The notes below the pieces were generated by a model. That model did no database searches. It was given only the letters and a program-made list of their open reading frames with translations, and was not told the DNA's origin. A DNA stretch of 64,000 nucleotides from Pyrinomonadaceae bacterium (GTDB lineage Bacteria > Acidobacteriota > Blastocatellia > Pyrinomonadales > Pyrinomonadaceae): NCBI GenBank assembly GCA_026129865.1, contig JAHCHG010000001.1, positions 620,001-684,000 of the forward strand, given 5' to 3'. Positions 26,098-34,644 of the stretch are shown one piece after another (within the stretch, counting starts at the first letter, position 1; every line of letters begins with the position of its first letter). A program made the position numbers and the translations under genes.

Positions 26098-27028
26098 GAA
26101 TAACATCCCGAGCGATCCTCACTCCGTTTTTCTCGACGTCCGACACGTAACAATTCACCGCAATTTCGGTTTTATCGTAAACGCGATTCATGGCATTGAC
26201 AACGTTTCCGGCTATCTCGCGTGTTCGCGCAAGCATAAAGACACTCGGACCCGAGCCGGAAATTCCGCCGCCGAGTGCGCCGGCTTGTAAACCCGCGGTC
26301 TTAAGTTCGTCGTAATGCGGTATGAGATTTTTCCTATACGGTTCAGCAACGAAATCTTCCAGCGATCTCGCGATCAGATCATAATCGCCTTTTGCCAAAC
26401 CCGCGACGAGCGCGCCGACATTTCCCCACTGGCGTACTGCGGTCGTAAGCGGAAACTCGCGCGGCATAACGGCGCGTGCGTCCGCCGTTTTTATTTCTAT
26501 CTGCGGATGAATGACGGCGGCAAAAAGCGTAGGATGATCAAGCGATATCACGTCAGCGACCGGCTCCGTCGCGCGAACAAGTGTAAAGCCCCCGAAAATG
26601 CAGGCGGAAACGTTGTCGGCGATTCGCGAACCGCAGGCGACCGCTTCGCCGTTTCGCGCAAACTCTACGAGCGCGCTTTTTGAAAACCGGTCGCCGAGCA
26701 AAATGTTAGCGGCAACCGCCGCGCCCGCAGCGCTCGCCGCGCTTGAACCGATACCGCTGCCGGGTTTTATCCGTTTTGTGATTTCAATATCAAAGCCGAA
26801 ATCCGCATCGATATTATCGAGGATCGAACCAAGCACGGCGCCGGCAACATTCTTTCCCGGATGGGTCGGAAGTCCAAAATCGTCGTGATGCTTTATCCGG
26901 ATCGTTTTTTGCTCTATCTTTCGCAAAGTCATCACATCGAACGGTTCCGAAAGAGCAAATCCAAGACAATCAAATCCGCAGACGACATTTGCGACCGTTG
27001 CGGGCGAATGTACCGTAATTTCATCCAT
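26087..27028 (-). CDS. thrB: Homoserine kinase
   Basis: GHMP-type kinase phosphorylating homoserine for threonine synthesis. 313 residues. Signs: HSPATVANVVCGFDCLGFAL at the N-terminus, the ATP-binding PGSGIGSSAASAAGAAVAAN loop, and the C-terminal GGGISGSGPSVF. It overlaps the carbamoyltransferase gene by 11 bases (translational coupling likely) and is divergent from thrC across 90 bases, so threonine genes flank a shared promoter region. Confidence 0.95.
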   Translation of the reverse strand: MDEITVHSPATVANVVCGFDCLGFALSEPFDVMTLRKIEQKTIRIKHHDDFGLPTHPGKNVAGAVLGSILDNIDADFGFDIEITKRIKPGSGIGSSAASAAGAAVAANILLGDRFSKSALVEFARNGEAVACGSRIADNVSACIFGGFTLVRATEPVADVISLDHPTLFAAVIHPQIEIKTADARAVMPREFPLTTAVRQWGNVGALVAGLAKGDYDLIARSLEDFVAEPYRKNLIPHYDELKTAGLQAGALGGGISGSGPSVFMLARTREIAGNVVNAMNRVYDKTEIAVNCYVSDVEKNGVRIARDVIHGQ

Positions 27029-27118
27029 AGCTTAGCGAAACAATTGAAGGTCGTATTATGATAAGTCTTTGAGTTTTCAGCGCAAAGCCCGGTTCTCGAA
27101 AGTTATCCACAAAATCTG

Positions 27119-28432
27119 ATGAATTTTTACAGTACAAACAGGCAATCAGCCGCGGTCTCCTTCCGCGAGGCGGTCTTGAACGCTCAGCCGTCCGACAAGG
27201 GGTTATATTTCCCCGAAAAAATTCCAAGACTGCCGACCGATTTCTGGAAGCTTTTACCCCAACGATCTCGCGCCGAGATCGCGTTCGAGGTTATAAAACC
27301 GTATGTCGAAAATGAGATTCCGGAAGAAACGCTCTTTCAGATCTGTACTGAGACGGTAAATTTTGATTTCCCGCTTGTTCAAATCACTGAAAAGATCGGC
27401 ACGCTTGAGCTGTTTCACGGTCCGACAATGGCATTTAAGGATGTCGGCGCAAGATTTATGAGCCGCTGTCTGCGGCATTTTTCGAATGAAAAAGGCGAAA
27501 AAACGATAGTTATTGTCGCGACATCCGGCGACACGGGCGGCGCGGTGGCAAACGGATTTTTTGACGTCGACGGAATTGAGGTGGTCATTCTATATCCGAA
27601 AGGAAAAGTATCCAACGTTCAGGAATTGCAGCTGACAACTTTGGGCAAAAACATCTCGGCGCTCGAGGTGAAGGGCAATTTCGATGATTGCCAAACCCTA
27701 GCCAAGACCGCGCTTGCCGACGAGGAGTTAAAGAAACAAGTTTTCTTAACTTCCGCAAATTCAATAAACGTCGCGCGTTGGTTGCCGCAGCAATTTTATT
27801 ATTTTTACGCACTTCAACAATGGCAAATCAAAAGTCCAAAATCCAAAATCCAAAATCCGGTTATTTGTGTTCCGAGCGGTAATTTCGGCAACATTTGCGC
27901 GGGAATTTTGGCGCATATTTCCGGCTTGCCTTGCGAAAGATTTATCGCCGCGACGAATGCAAATGATGTGATTCCGCAGTTTCTTGAAACGGGCGAAATG
28001 AATATAAAAGCATCCGTTTCAACGATTTCAAACGCGATGGATGTTGCAAATCCTTCAAATTTCGTGCGAATTTTAGAGATTTTCGATAACGATTATTTGA
28101 ATTTAAAAGAAAAAATGGAAGCTGTCAGCGTAACTGACGAAATCACCGCAAAAACAATGCGCGCTGTTTATGAAAAATACAATTACATTCTCGACCCGCA
28201 CGGCGCGGTCGGATTTTATGCGCTGGAAAAATTTTTAAATGAAAACCCGAATAAACAAGGTTTTTTTCTCGAAACGGCGCATCCCGTAAAATTCGATTCG
28301 GTTGAAAAGATCGTCGGAACTTACGGCGAAATGCCGGAATCTGTGAAAGAATTATTTGAAAAAGAAAAATGCAGCGTCGAGATCGAAGCGAATTACAAAG
28401 AGTTGAAAGAAATTTTGTTGGAGAAAATTTAA
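27119..28432 (+). CDS. thrC: Threonine synthase
   Basis: PLP enzyme converting phosphohomoserine to threonine. 437 residues of the longer bacterial type. Signs: MNFYSTNRQ at the N-terminus, GPTMAFKDVGARFMS with the PLP Lys, ATSGDTGGAVANGF, VPSGNFGNICAG, and LDPHGAVGFYAL. Just before VPSGNFGN the chain carries IKSPKSKIQNPV, encoded by an AT-rich heptamer repeat that looks inserted. It is followed immediately after the stop by an inverted-repeat element and then the aspartokinase-homoserine dehydrogenase, giving a threonine operon on the plus strand. Confidence 0.95.
   Translation: MNFYSTNRQSAAVSFREAVLNAQPSDKGLYFPEKIPRLPTDFWKLLPQRSRAEIAFEVIKPYVENEIPEETLFQICTETVNFDFPLVQITEKIGTLELFHGPTMAFKDVGARFMSRCLRHFSNEKGEKTIVIVATSGDTGGAVANGFFDVDGIEVVILYPKGKVSNVQELQLTTLGKNISALEVKGNFDDCQTLAKTALADEELKKQVFLTSANSINVARWLPQQFYYFYALQQWQIKSPKSKIQNPVICVPSGNFGNICAGILAHISGLPCERFIAATNANDVIPQFLETGEMNIKASVSTISNAMDVANPSNFVRILEIFDNDYLNLKEKMEAVSVTDEITAKTMRAVYEKYNYILDPHGAVGFYALEKFLNENPNKQGFFLETAHPVKFDSVEKIVGTYGEMPESVKELFEKEKCSVEIEANYKELKEILLEKI
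27825..27858 (+). repeat. Heptamer (AAAATCC-type) short tandem repeat inside thrC
   Basis: About five near-copies of a 7-base unit AAAATCC in a row within the coding sequence, in frame, encoding KSPKSKIQNP. The same repeat lies in the next gene at 29115-29148; the bases following both, CCGGTTATTT, are also the same. This recalls heptameric STRR repeats described in cyanobacteria. Confidence 0.8.
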
Positions 28433-28433
28433 A

Positions 28434-28569
28434 GACTGGAGCGCAAGCGTCCCGCTTGCTACCGTCGCAAAAGCGGCGGAACGGCGTTTATCTGCGATCA
28501 AGATTATTCAAAGCGAAGGTTTTTTCGCGCTATCACGCTCATTGCATGCGGGACGCTTGCGCTCCAGTC
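28434..28569. repeat. Inverted-repeat element between thrC and thrA
   Basis: Arms of 26 bp with one mismatch: the left (28434-28459) begins GACTGGAGCGCAAGCGTCCC and the right (28544-28569) ends CGCTTGCGCTCCAGTC, 84 bases apart. Each arm contains its own small hairpin (GCAAGCG tcc CGCTTGC). It starts two bases after the thrC stop and ends ten bases before the next start. Confidence 0.92.
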
Positions 28570-28579
28570 AACGAAATCT

Positions 28580-31054
28580 ATGAGAGTTCTAAAATTCGGC
28601 GGTTCCAGCGTCGGAACCGCTGAATACATCGAAAAAGTCGTAAAAATCATTCAAAGCGCGAGTGAAAAAGATTCGTGCGCCGTCGTTTTGTCCGCAATGC
28701 AAGGGACGACCGATTCTTTGATCGAAACGGGAAAACTCGCCGAAAACGGTGATGAGAATTTTCGCGTTAAAATTAAAGAAATCGAAGACAAGCATTTTGA
28801 AGCAGTCAGAAATTTATTGCCTGTTCAGGCGAAGAACGGAATTCTGAGTTTTGTTAAAAAACAGATCAACGAACTCGAAAATATCTGTGAAGGCGTGTTT
28901 TTATTGAGAGAATTAAGCCCGCGAACTTTGGACAGAATCACGAGTTTCGGCGAGATTCTTTCGACCAAGATCGTTTCCGCAAAACTTGATTCTTCAGGAA
29001 TTGAAAATGTCTGGAAAGATTCGCGCGAATTGATAAAAACTAACTCAAACTTCACAAAAGCCGAAGTTGATTTTGCAAAAACCGATCAATTGATCAAAAA
29101 CTTTTTCGCCGGTCAAATCCAAAATCTAAAATCTAAAATCCAAAATCCGGTTATTTTGCCGGGTTTTATTGCTTCCGACGCAAATGGAATTACAACGACT
29201 TTGGGGCGCGGCGGTTCGGATTACACGGGCGCGATTCTGGCGGCGGCGTTGGATGCGGAAGTTTTGGAAATATGGACGGATGTTTCAGGAATGATGACCG
29301 CCGATCCGCGCATTGTTCGGAACATAAAGCAAATTCCGCGAATAACTTACCGCGAAGCGATGGAACTTTCGCACTTCGGTGCAAAAGTAATTTATCCGCC
29401 GACGATTCAGCCGGTTTTGCGCCAAAATATTCCGATCTTGATAAAAAATACTTTCGCACCGGAAGATTCGGGAACATTTATCGAAGCCGAAACTTCCTGC
29501 GAAAACGAAATAATTCGCGGCATCACGAGTATTGATAAAATTGCAATTTTGAGTCTTGAAGGCGCGGGAATGGTCGGAATTCCCGGATTTTCCAAACGTC
29601 TTTTCGACGCGCTTTCACGCGCTAAAATTAATGTCATTTTGATCACACAGAGTTCTTCCGAACATTCGATCTGCGTCGGAATCGAAGAAAAATTTGGCGA
29701 AGCAGCAAAACAAATTGTTGACGCTGAGTTTGAATACGAAATTGCGGTCGGAAAAATCGAGCCATTATCGGTTGAAGACAGACTTTCGATTCTCGCCCTC
29801 GTCGGCGATAATATGCGAAATCACACGGGCGTTTCCGGCAAAATGTTTTCCGCTCTCGGCGCACAAGGCGTAAATATTCGTGCTATTGCTCAAGGTTCTT
29901 CAGAAAGAAATATTTCCGCCGTGATCGAATCCGCAGATGTAAAGAAAGCCGTCAACACTCTGCACGAAGAATTTTTCTCGGACAACAAACGGCAGATAAA
30001 TCTCTACATCGTCGGTGTCGGAACGGTCGGAAAGAAATTGCTCGCGCAGTTAGATCAGCAAAAAGATTTTTTAAGCGAACAGATGAATTTGAACGTCCGC
30101 GTTGTCGGTCTGGCAAACAGCAAAAACATCGCTTTTGATGAACATGGAATTGATCTGTCAGAACCGCCTACGATAGCCGGTGGTTTAACGGACGATTCGA
30201 AAAATGTTTCAGAAAATCTGGCTGACTTGATCATAGAAAAAAATCTCCGAAATTCGATTTTTGTTGATGTTACGGCAAGCGCAGATGTTGTTGAAGTTTA
30301 TCCGAAACTCCTGAAAAAGAGCGTTTCATTAATCGCCTGCAACAAGATCGCGGCTTCGAGCGAATATGAAAATTATCGGAAATTAAAGGATCTGGCGCGT
30401 GAATATAACGCGAATTTTCTGTTTGAAACAAACGTCGGCGCGGGTTTGCCGATCATCAATACTTTGAACGATCTGACGCGAAGCGGCGACAAAATAACGC
30501 GCATCGAAGCCGTTCTTTCGGGAACTTTGAATTTTGCTTTTAACAATTACGACGGCTCGCGCTCGTTTTCTTCGGTCGTCAAACAAGCGCAAACGGAAGG
30601 TTACACCGAACCCGATCCGCGCCTCGATCTGAGCGGAACAGACGTTGCGCGAAAGATCTTGATCTTGGCGCGTGAAGCAGGTTTTAAACTTGAAATGTCC
30701 GACATCGAAAATGCCGGATTTTTGCCCGAATCTTGTTTAATGGGCAGCGTCGAAGATTTTTATAATGAAATGGAAAAACACGAAAATTATTTTCGTGAAC
30801 TTTTGGAAAATGCGAAAAACAAAGGATTATCGCTGAAATACATTGCAAGTTTTGCAGGCGGCAAAGCGTCGGTCGGATTGCAAAGCATTGATTCGAAACA
30901 TAATTTTGCAAATCTTTCGGGCAAAGACAACGCCGTTTTATTCTACACAAATCGCTACGCTGATCTGCCTTTAGTCGTCAAAGGCGCGGGCGCAGGCGCG
31001 GACGTTACAGCGGCTGGAGTTTTTGCGGACATTATTCGCGCGGCGAGAATTTAA
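28580..31054 (+). CDS. thrA: Bifunctional aspartokinase / homoserine dehydrogenase
   Basis: 824-residue fusion catalysing the first and third steps of the threonine branch. N-terminal kinase: [53 protein letters not shown]-type regulatory regions follow around residues 310-465 (AILSLEGAGMVG and LSILALVGDNMRNHTGVSG), expected to bind threonine. Homoserine dehydrogenase begins near residue 475 (LYIVGVGTVGKKLL) with FVDVTASADV, CNKIAA and LSGTLNFAFNNYDGSRSF. An in-frame heptamer repeat at 29115-29148 encodes NLKSKIQNP within the kinase. A second, monofunctional aspartokinase lies at 42346. Confidence 0.96.
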   Translation: MRVLKFGGSSVGTAEYIEKVVKIIQSASEKDSCAVVLSAMQGTTDSLIETGKLAENGDENFRVKIKEIEDKHFEAVRNLLPVQAKNGILSFVKKQINELENICEGVFLLRELSPRTLDRITSFGEILSTKIVSAKLDSSGIENVWKDSRELIKTNSNFTKAEVDFAKTDQLIKNFFAGQIQNLKSKIQNPVILPGFIASDANGITTTLGRGGSDYTGAILAAALDAEVLEIWTDVSGMMTADPRIVRNIKQIPRITYREAMELSHFGAKVIYPPTIQPVLRQNIPILIKNTFAPEDSGTFIEAETSCENEIIRGITSIDKIAILSLEGAGMVGIPGFSKRLFDALSRAKINVILITQSSSEHSICVGIEEKFGEAAKQIVDAEFEYEIAVGKIEPLSVEDRLSILALVGDNMRNHTGVSGKMFSALGAQGVNIRAIAQGSSERNISAVIESADVKKAVNTLHEEFFSDNKRQINLYIVGVGTVGKKLLAQLDQQKDFLSEQMNLNVRVVGLANSKNIAFDEHGIDLSEPPTIAGGLTDDSKNVSENLADLIIEKNLRNSIFVDVTASADVVEVYPKLLKKSVSLIACNKIAASSEYENYRKLKDLAREYNANFLFETNVGAGLPIINTLNDLTRSGDKITRIEAVLSGTLNFAFNNYDGSRSFSSVVKQAQTEGYTEPDPRLDLSGTDVARKILILAREAGFKLEMSDIENAGFLPESCLMGSVEDFYNEMEKHENYFRELLENAKNKGLSLKYIASFAGGKASVGLQSIDSKHNFANLSGKDNAVLFYTNRYADLPLVVKGAGAGADVTAAGVFADIIRAARI
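29115..29148 (+). repeat. Heptamer (AAAATCT/C) short tandem repeat inside thrA
   Basis: Five consecutive AAAATCY-type heptamers, in frame, encoding IQNLKSKIQNP just before the conserved VILPGFIASD segment of the kinase. Matches the repeat in thrC. Confidence 0.8.
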
Positions 31055-31057
31055 TAT

Positions 31058-31154
31058 GGGGGCGATGGCTTGTCTTCGCTGAAAATCTTAGTATCAGAAC
31101 CTATCTCAAACGCATTTTCGCTTCGCTCATTGGGCGAGGACAAGCCATCGCCCC
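31058..31154. repeat. Inverted-repeat element between converging thrA and argD
   Basis: Arms GGGGCGATGGCTTGTC (within 31058-31074) and GACAAGCCATCGCCCC (31139-31154), 16 bp perfect, ~65 bases apart. The right arm abuts and partly forms the TAG stop of argD. It may act as terminator for both genes. Confidence 0.9.
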
Positions 31155-32311
31155 TACAAATTCCCTAACAATAAATCAATTTCTTCTTTTTTCACGCAAA
31201 GCGGCGGCAACAAGCGCAAAACATTCGGATTGCTGGAAGTTCCCGTAATTATTTTGTTTTCCAATAATTTTTGATGAATCGGTTTGCAGTTTTCCGAAAA
31301 TTCAATTCCCAAAAGTCCGCCTTTTCCGTGCAAAGCAACGACTTCTTCGATTTTTTTTAATCTTTCGCGCAAGTAATTTTCGATCTCGGAAATATTTTCG
31401 CGCATTTTGTCTATTTCAATCGCTTCGAGCGTTGCCAGAACCGCCGCCATCGCGAGCATTCCGCCGCCGAACGTCGTGCCAAGATCGCCGTTTTTGATGA
31501 CCTCTGCTATGCGGTCAGTTACCAGACAAGCGCCGACCGGAACGCCGCTGCCCAAAGATTTTGCCAGCGAAATAATGTCGGCTTCGACACCGCCCGCCAG
31601 ATCGCTTCCCGAAAAAAACCAATTCCCGGTTCGTCCGATTCCGGTTTGAACTTCGTCGAAGATCAAAACAATGCCGTATTCATTGCAGATCTCGCGCAAA
31701 CCGACAAAAAAATCCGGCGCAGCTTCGATAACGCCAGCCATTGATTGAATCGGTTCGAGCATAATTCCTGCCGTTTCCGCGTCAGCTAATTCTCTGACGC
31801 TCTCCAGATTTCCAAATTCGGCGCACACGTGTCCGGGAACATTCGGTTTGCCGATTTCGCGGTATTTTCCCAAAAAAGTCGCGGAAATAGCGTCGGCAGT
31901 TCGCCCGTGGAAACCGCCGGAAAATGTAATTATTTTCTCGCGCTTCGTCGCAAACCGCGCCATTCGCATCGCATTTTCGTTCGCTTCAGTTCCCGAATTG
32001 CAGAAAAAGGCTTTTGTAATTGAATCCGGCGCGATCGAAACCAACTTTTCCGCCGCCTTCGCGCGAATTTCCGAATAAACGAGATTTGAATAAAACAAAA
32101 CTTTCTCAGCTTGATCTTTCAACGCTTCGACAACGTGCGGATGCGAATGCCCCGTCGCGCAAACCGCGTGTCCGCCGTAAAGATCGAGATATTTTTCGCC
32201 TTCGCTCGTCCAGATCCACGCGCCTTCGCCGCGTTCGACGGAGAAATTCATCTTCGAATACGTTGAGACCTGAAAAAGATCTTCCTGATTTTTGATTTCG
32301 GTAAAATTCAC
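31154..32311 (-). CDS. argD: Acetylornithine aminotransferase
   Basis: PLP-dependent class-III aminotransferase making N-acetylornithine from the semialdehyde; family members often also serve as DapC in lysine synthesis, which matters because no dapC is in view. 385 residues. Signs: LDLYGGHAVCATGHSHPHVV, FFCNSGTEANENAMRMAR, TFSGGFHGRTADAIS, LIFDEVQTGIGRTG, and SLAKSLGSGVPVGA with the PLP Lys. The end GNL and its stop touch an inverted-repeat arm. Transcribed toward thrA. Confidence 0.94.
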   Translation of the reverse strand: MNFTEIKNQEDLFQVSTYSKMNFSVERGEGAWIWTSEGEKYLDLYGGHAVCATGHSHPHVVEALKDQAEKVLFYSNLVYSEIRAKAAEKLVSIAPDSITKAFFCNSGTEANENAMRMARFATKREKIITFSGGFHGRTADAISATFLGKYREIGKPNVPGHVCAEFGNLESVRELADAETAGIMLEPIQSMAGVIEAAPDFFVGLREICNEYGIVLIFDEVQTGIGRTGNWFFSGSDLAGGVEADIISLAKSLGSGVPVGACLVTDRIAEVIKNGDLGTTFGGGMLAMAAVLATLEAIEIDKMRENISEIENYLRERLKKIEEVVALHGKGGLLGIEFSENCKPIHQKLLENKIITGTSSNPNVLRLLPPLCVKKEEIDLLLGNL

Positions 32312-32724
32312 TACACTTTATTGTTTGAAATTTCTGTTTAGCGCCGCCATCAAAACGGTTTTCGAGAACGTTTCGAATTCTTCAACCGCCTCGACTTTTT
32401 CCTAAAAAACGGCTTTTTTCTTGGCGTTTCGCCTCCGTGTAGGCAGAAAGTAAAGTTTGCGCTGATAAAGTTTCTGCTAGATTGTTTACCGAAAGAAGGT
32501 AAAAACCTTATCTTTTTGAAATTCCAACGACCATACCCAATCTTCTTAAAAAGCCTCAAAGGCTTTCCGATCAACTTGCATTTGTTCTGCGATATCGGGC
32601 TTTTAGTAACTCCAACACTTTATCCCCGCCGGGCAACATAGATTAATGTAATCTTCGTCTGCTGAACCCTCAAAAATTTCGGGAATTATCCATTCAAACT
32701 CCAAAATGATTTCAGGAAGCGTTT
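32312..32724. other. Intergenic stretch without a convincing gene
   Basis: 413 bases between argD and a hypothetical gene. A 75-codon minus-strand frame (32350-32574) is rich in Lys/Arg/Phe, lacks a ribosome site and looks spurious. A second minus-strand frame at about 32610-32722 reads LPEIILEFEWIIPEIFEGSA and YINLCCPAG but has no start codon; it could be a decayed gene end. Confidence 0.5.
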
Positions 32725-33147
32725 TTAAGATTCCGCAAATTTTAAAGCTTCGTTGTAATTTAAAACGGCGTCCTTGCTGTTTTGCAAAGAGTCTTGAAAT
32801 TTATTGTTAAAATCTTCGTCCGCGTCTTCGAAATTCAGAAGAGTCTTTGCTTCACCCAACAGCGCGTTCGCGTCCGTTTCGTTCGCGGCTCTTCTGATAG
32901 AGGTCGCTTCGTCGATCAAAGCGATCATCGAAGAGATCTTTCGAAGCCATGCAAAATGCGGATCGTCGATTACAAGCGAAAGGTATTGATTCGGCGATGT
33001 TATTGCGCCGTTTTTCGCTTCATAATCGGTTTTCGCGCCGTCGAGCAAGGTTTTGTGAAGCCGGAGCATCGCCTTGCTTAAATCCTTTAATTTCTGGCGC
33101 GTTTCATCGGTCAAAACGTCCGCGCCGTTTTCGTAATTTGTTCCCAT
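32725..33147 (-). CDS. Hypothetical helical protein
   Basis: 140 residues, not recognised. Almost entirely helical with charged heptad-like stretches (LKDLSKAMLRLHKTLLDGAK; SMIALIDEATSIRR; QDSLQNSKDAVLNYNEAL); a central motif ITSPNQYLSLVIDDPHFAWLR looks like the conserved part. No signal peptide or membrane segment. It lies between argC and argD on the same strand, with a perfect inverted repeat upstream. A small cytosolic helical bundle is likely; no function can be given. Confidence 0.7.
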   Translation of the reverse strand: MGTNYENGADVLTDETRQKLKDLSKAMLRLHKTLLDGAKTDYEAKNGAITSPNQYLSLVIDDPHFAWLRKISSMIALIDEATSIRRAANETDANALLGEAKTLLNFEDADEDFNNKFQDSLQNSKDAVLNYNEALKFAES

Positions 33148-33170
33148 ACATTTATTCTATCTCCATTTGT

Positions 33171-33245
33171 TTGCCCGCGGAATTCGCGGAAAAACGCGGA
33201 AAATTCTTGTATTAATTCCGTGTGTTCCGCGAATTCCGCGGGCAA
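33171..33245. repeat. Inverted-repeat element, TTGCCCGCGG family, copy 2
   Basis: Perfect 21-bp arms: 33171-33191 begins TTGCCCGCGGAATTCGCGG, and 33225-33245 is its exact complement; 33-base centre. Same family as 23836-23912. It lies ten bases after the argC stop. Confidence 0.93.
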
Positions 33246-33254
33246 AAATAAATC

Positions 33255-34286
33255 TTACGGATTTGTTCCAATTAATTTTAAGCCGTAGGTTTCATCCAAA
33301 CCAAACATTAGATTCATATTTTGAACCGCTTGTCCCGCGGCGCCTTTGACGAGATTATCTATCGCACTGAAAATTGCGATCTGTCTGCCGCTTGCGTGAA
33401 ACGAAATATCGCAAAAATTCGTCGTTTTTACCCAATTTATATCGGGCGAACCTTCGACAAGACGCACGAAAGGCGCGTCATGGTAGAAATCTTCGTAGAT
33501 GTTCTTTAGATCCTCGTTCGTCGAAACGGTCGCGGTTTCGACATAGCACGAAGCAAAAATCCCGCGCGAAACCGGCAAACTGTGCGTCATAAAAATTAGA
33601 TCATTAGCGAACTCGCCGACTTCCTTTAAATGCTGTTCGATCTCCGGGACATGCTGATGCTGAAAAGGTTTGTAAGCATAAAACGAATTCATTCTCTGCG
33701 GATGATGCGTATTCGCCGCCGCTTTCGCGCCTGAACCGCTTGAACCGGTTTTTGCATCAACAATAATTTTTCCGTTCAACAAACCGCTCTTTACCATCGG
33801 CGCCAGCGCAAGCAGGACGGCGGTCGCAAAACATCCCGGATTGGCGATGTAGTTCGCCGATTTTATTAATTCGCGGTTCGTTTCCGTCAAACCGTAAACA
33901 AACTTCTTCTGCAGTTCGTCGGCGGTGTGTTCGAGTTTGTAGAATTGTTTGAAAATATCTTTGTCATCAATTCGGAAGTCACCTGACAGATCAATGACTT
34001 TTACATTTTCCGGTAGTCGTGGAATCAAACTCAACGCCTGTCCGTGCGGCAAAGCGAAAAATGCGAAATCAATATCTTCAAGCCCAGACAAATTTTCCGG
34101 CGATTTTTCAAATCTCAAATCCGTCAGACCGAATAGATTTTTATGAACTTCGCCGACCAACTTTCCTGCGTGTTCGTTCGCCGTTACAAGAACGATTTCC
34201 GCGTGTCCGTGAAATAGCAGAATCCGCAAAAGCTCGCTTCCGCCATAACCGGAACCGCCGAAAATCGCAATTTTTAGTTTATCCAT
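33255..34286 (-). CDS. argC: N-acetyl-gamma-glutamyl-phosphate reductase
   Basis: NADPH-dependent reduction of acetylglutamyl phosphate in arginine synthesis. 343 residues from the ATG at 34286 (a TTG two codons upstream is the only longer choice). Signs: IAIFGGSGYGGSELLR nucleotide-binding start, FAFFALPHGQAL, IDLSGDFRI, and the catalytic Cys in ANPGCFATAVLLAL, then VDAKTGSSGSGAKA and HHPQRMNSFYAY. It is separated from argD by one hypothetical gene and repeats. Confidence 0.95.
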   Translation of the reverse strand: MDKLKIAIFGGSGYGGSELLRILLFHGHAEIVLVTANEHAGKLVGEVHKNLFGLTDLRFEKSPENLSGLEDIDFAFFALPHGQALSLIPRLPENVKVIDLSGDFRIDDKDIFKQFYKLEHTADELQKKFVYGLTETNRELIKSANYIANPGCFATAVLLALAPMVKSGLLNGKIIVDAKTGSSGSGAKAAANTHHPQRMNSFYAYKPFQHQHVPEIEQHLKEVGEFANDLIFMTHSLPVSRGIFASCYVETATVSTNEDLKNIYEDFYHDAPFVRLVEGSPDINWVKTTNFCDISFHASGRQIAIFSAIDNLVKGAAGQAVQNMNLMFGLDETYGLKLIGTNP

Positions 34287-34644
34287 TTTCAATTATCTTT
34301 TCCCCAAAATCGCCTGAATAAGAATAATGCGGATTACTGCGTTTTGCATCCTGTCCGTATTTTTTATTGCGCTGAAATTCTTTTTACGCGGGGTTTATTA
34401 TTATTTCTTGAAAAGAAATGTTTCTCCGTGTATAAATAGCGCACAAGTTATCAAATTCTGATAAAAATTGCCGCTTTGTCCGAGCATTCGGGCATCAAGA
34501 AATCGAAAATTCTCGCTTGTTTCGGGATGTTCTTTTCGAATTGTAAGTTTTCTGGCGTTATCCGATCTGAAAATAGTCATATTTTGCCCTGTTCGGATAA
34601 ATCTAATTGCTTAATATTTCCCCGGTTAGCCGAATTATTGCGCT
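34287..34644. other. Divergent intergenic region between argC and the heme-protein operon
   Basis: About 358 bases, AT-rich, holding promoters in both directions by position. No clear hexamer pair, terminator or RNA was recognised. A plus-strand frame (34476-34835) has no ribosome site and overlaps the real gene, so it is not called. Confidence 0.5.

Noticed and set aside
26906..27118. T-box or amino-acid riboswitch upstream of thrB/thrC
   Set aside because: The gap is only 90 bases and no conserved T-box or leader-peptide pattern was found.
32350..32574. 75-codon minus-strand frame
   Set aside because: Lys/Arg/Phe-rich, no ribosome site, no domain.
32600..32722. Minus-strand frame LPEIILEFEW...YINLCCPAG
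   Set aside because: No start codon in frame nearby and only ~40 codons; perhaps the decayed end of a gene, not callable.
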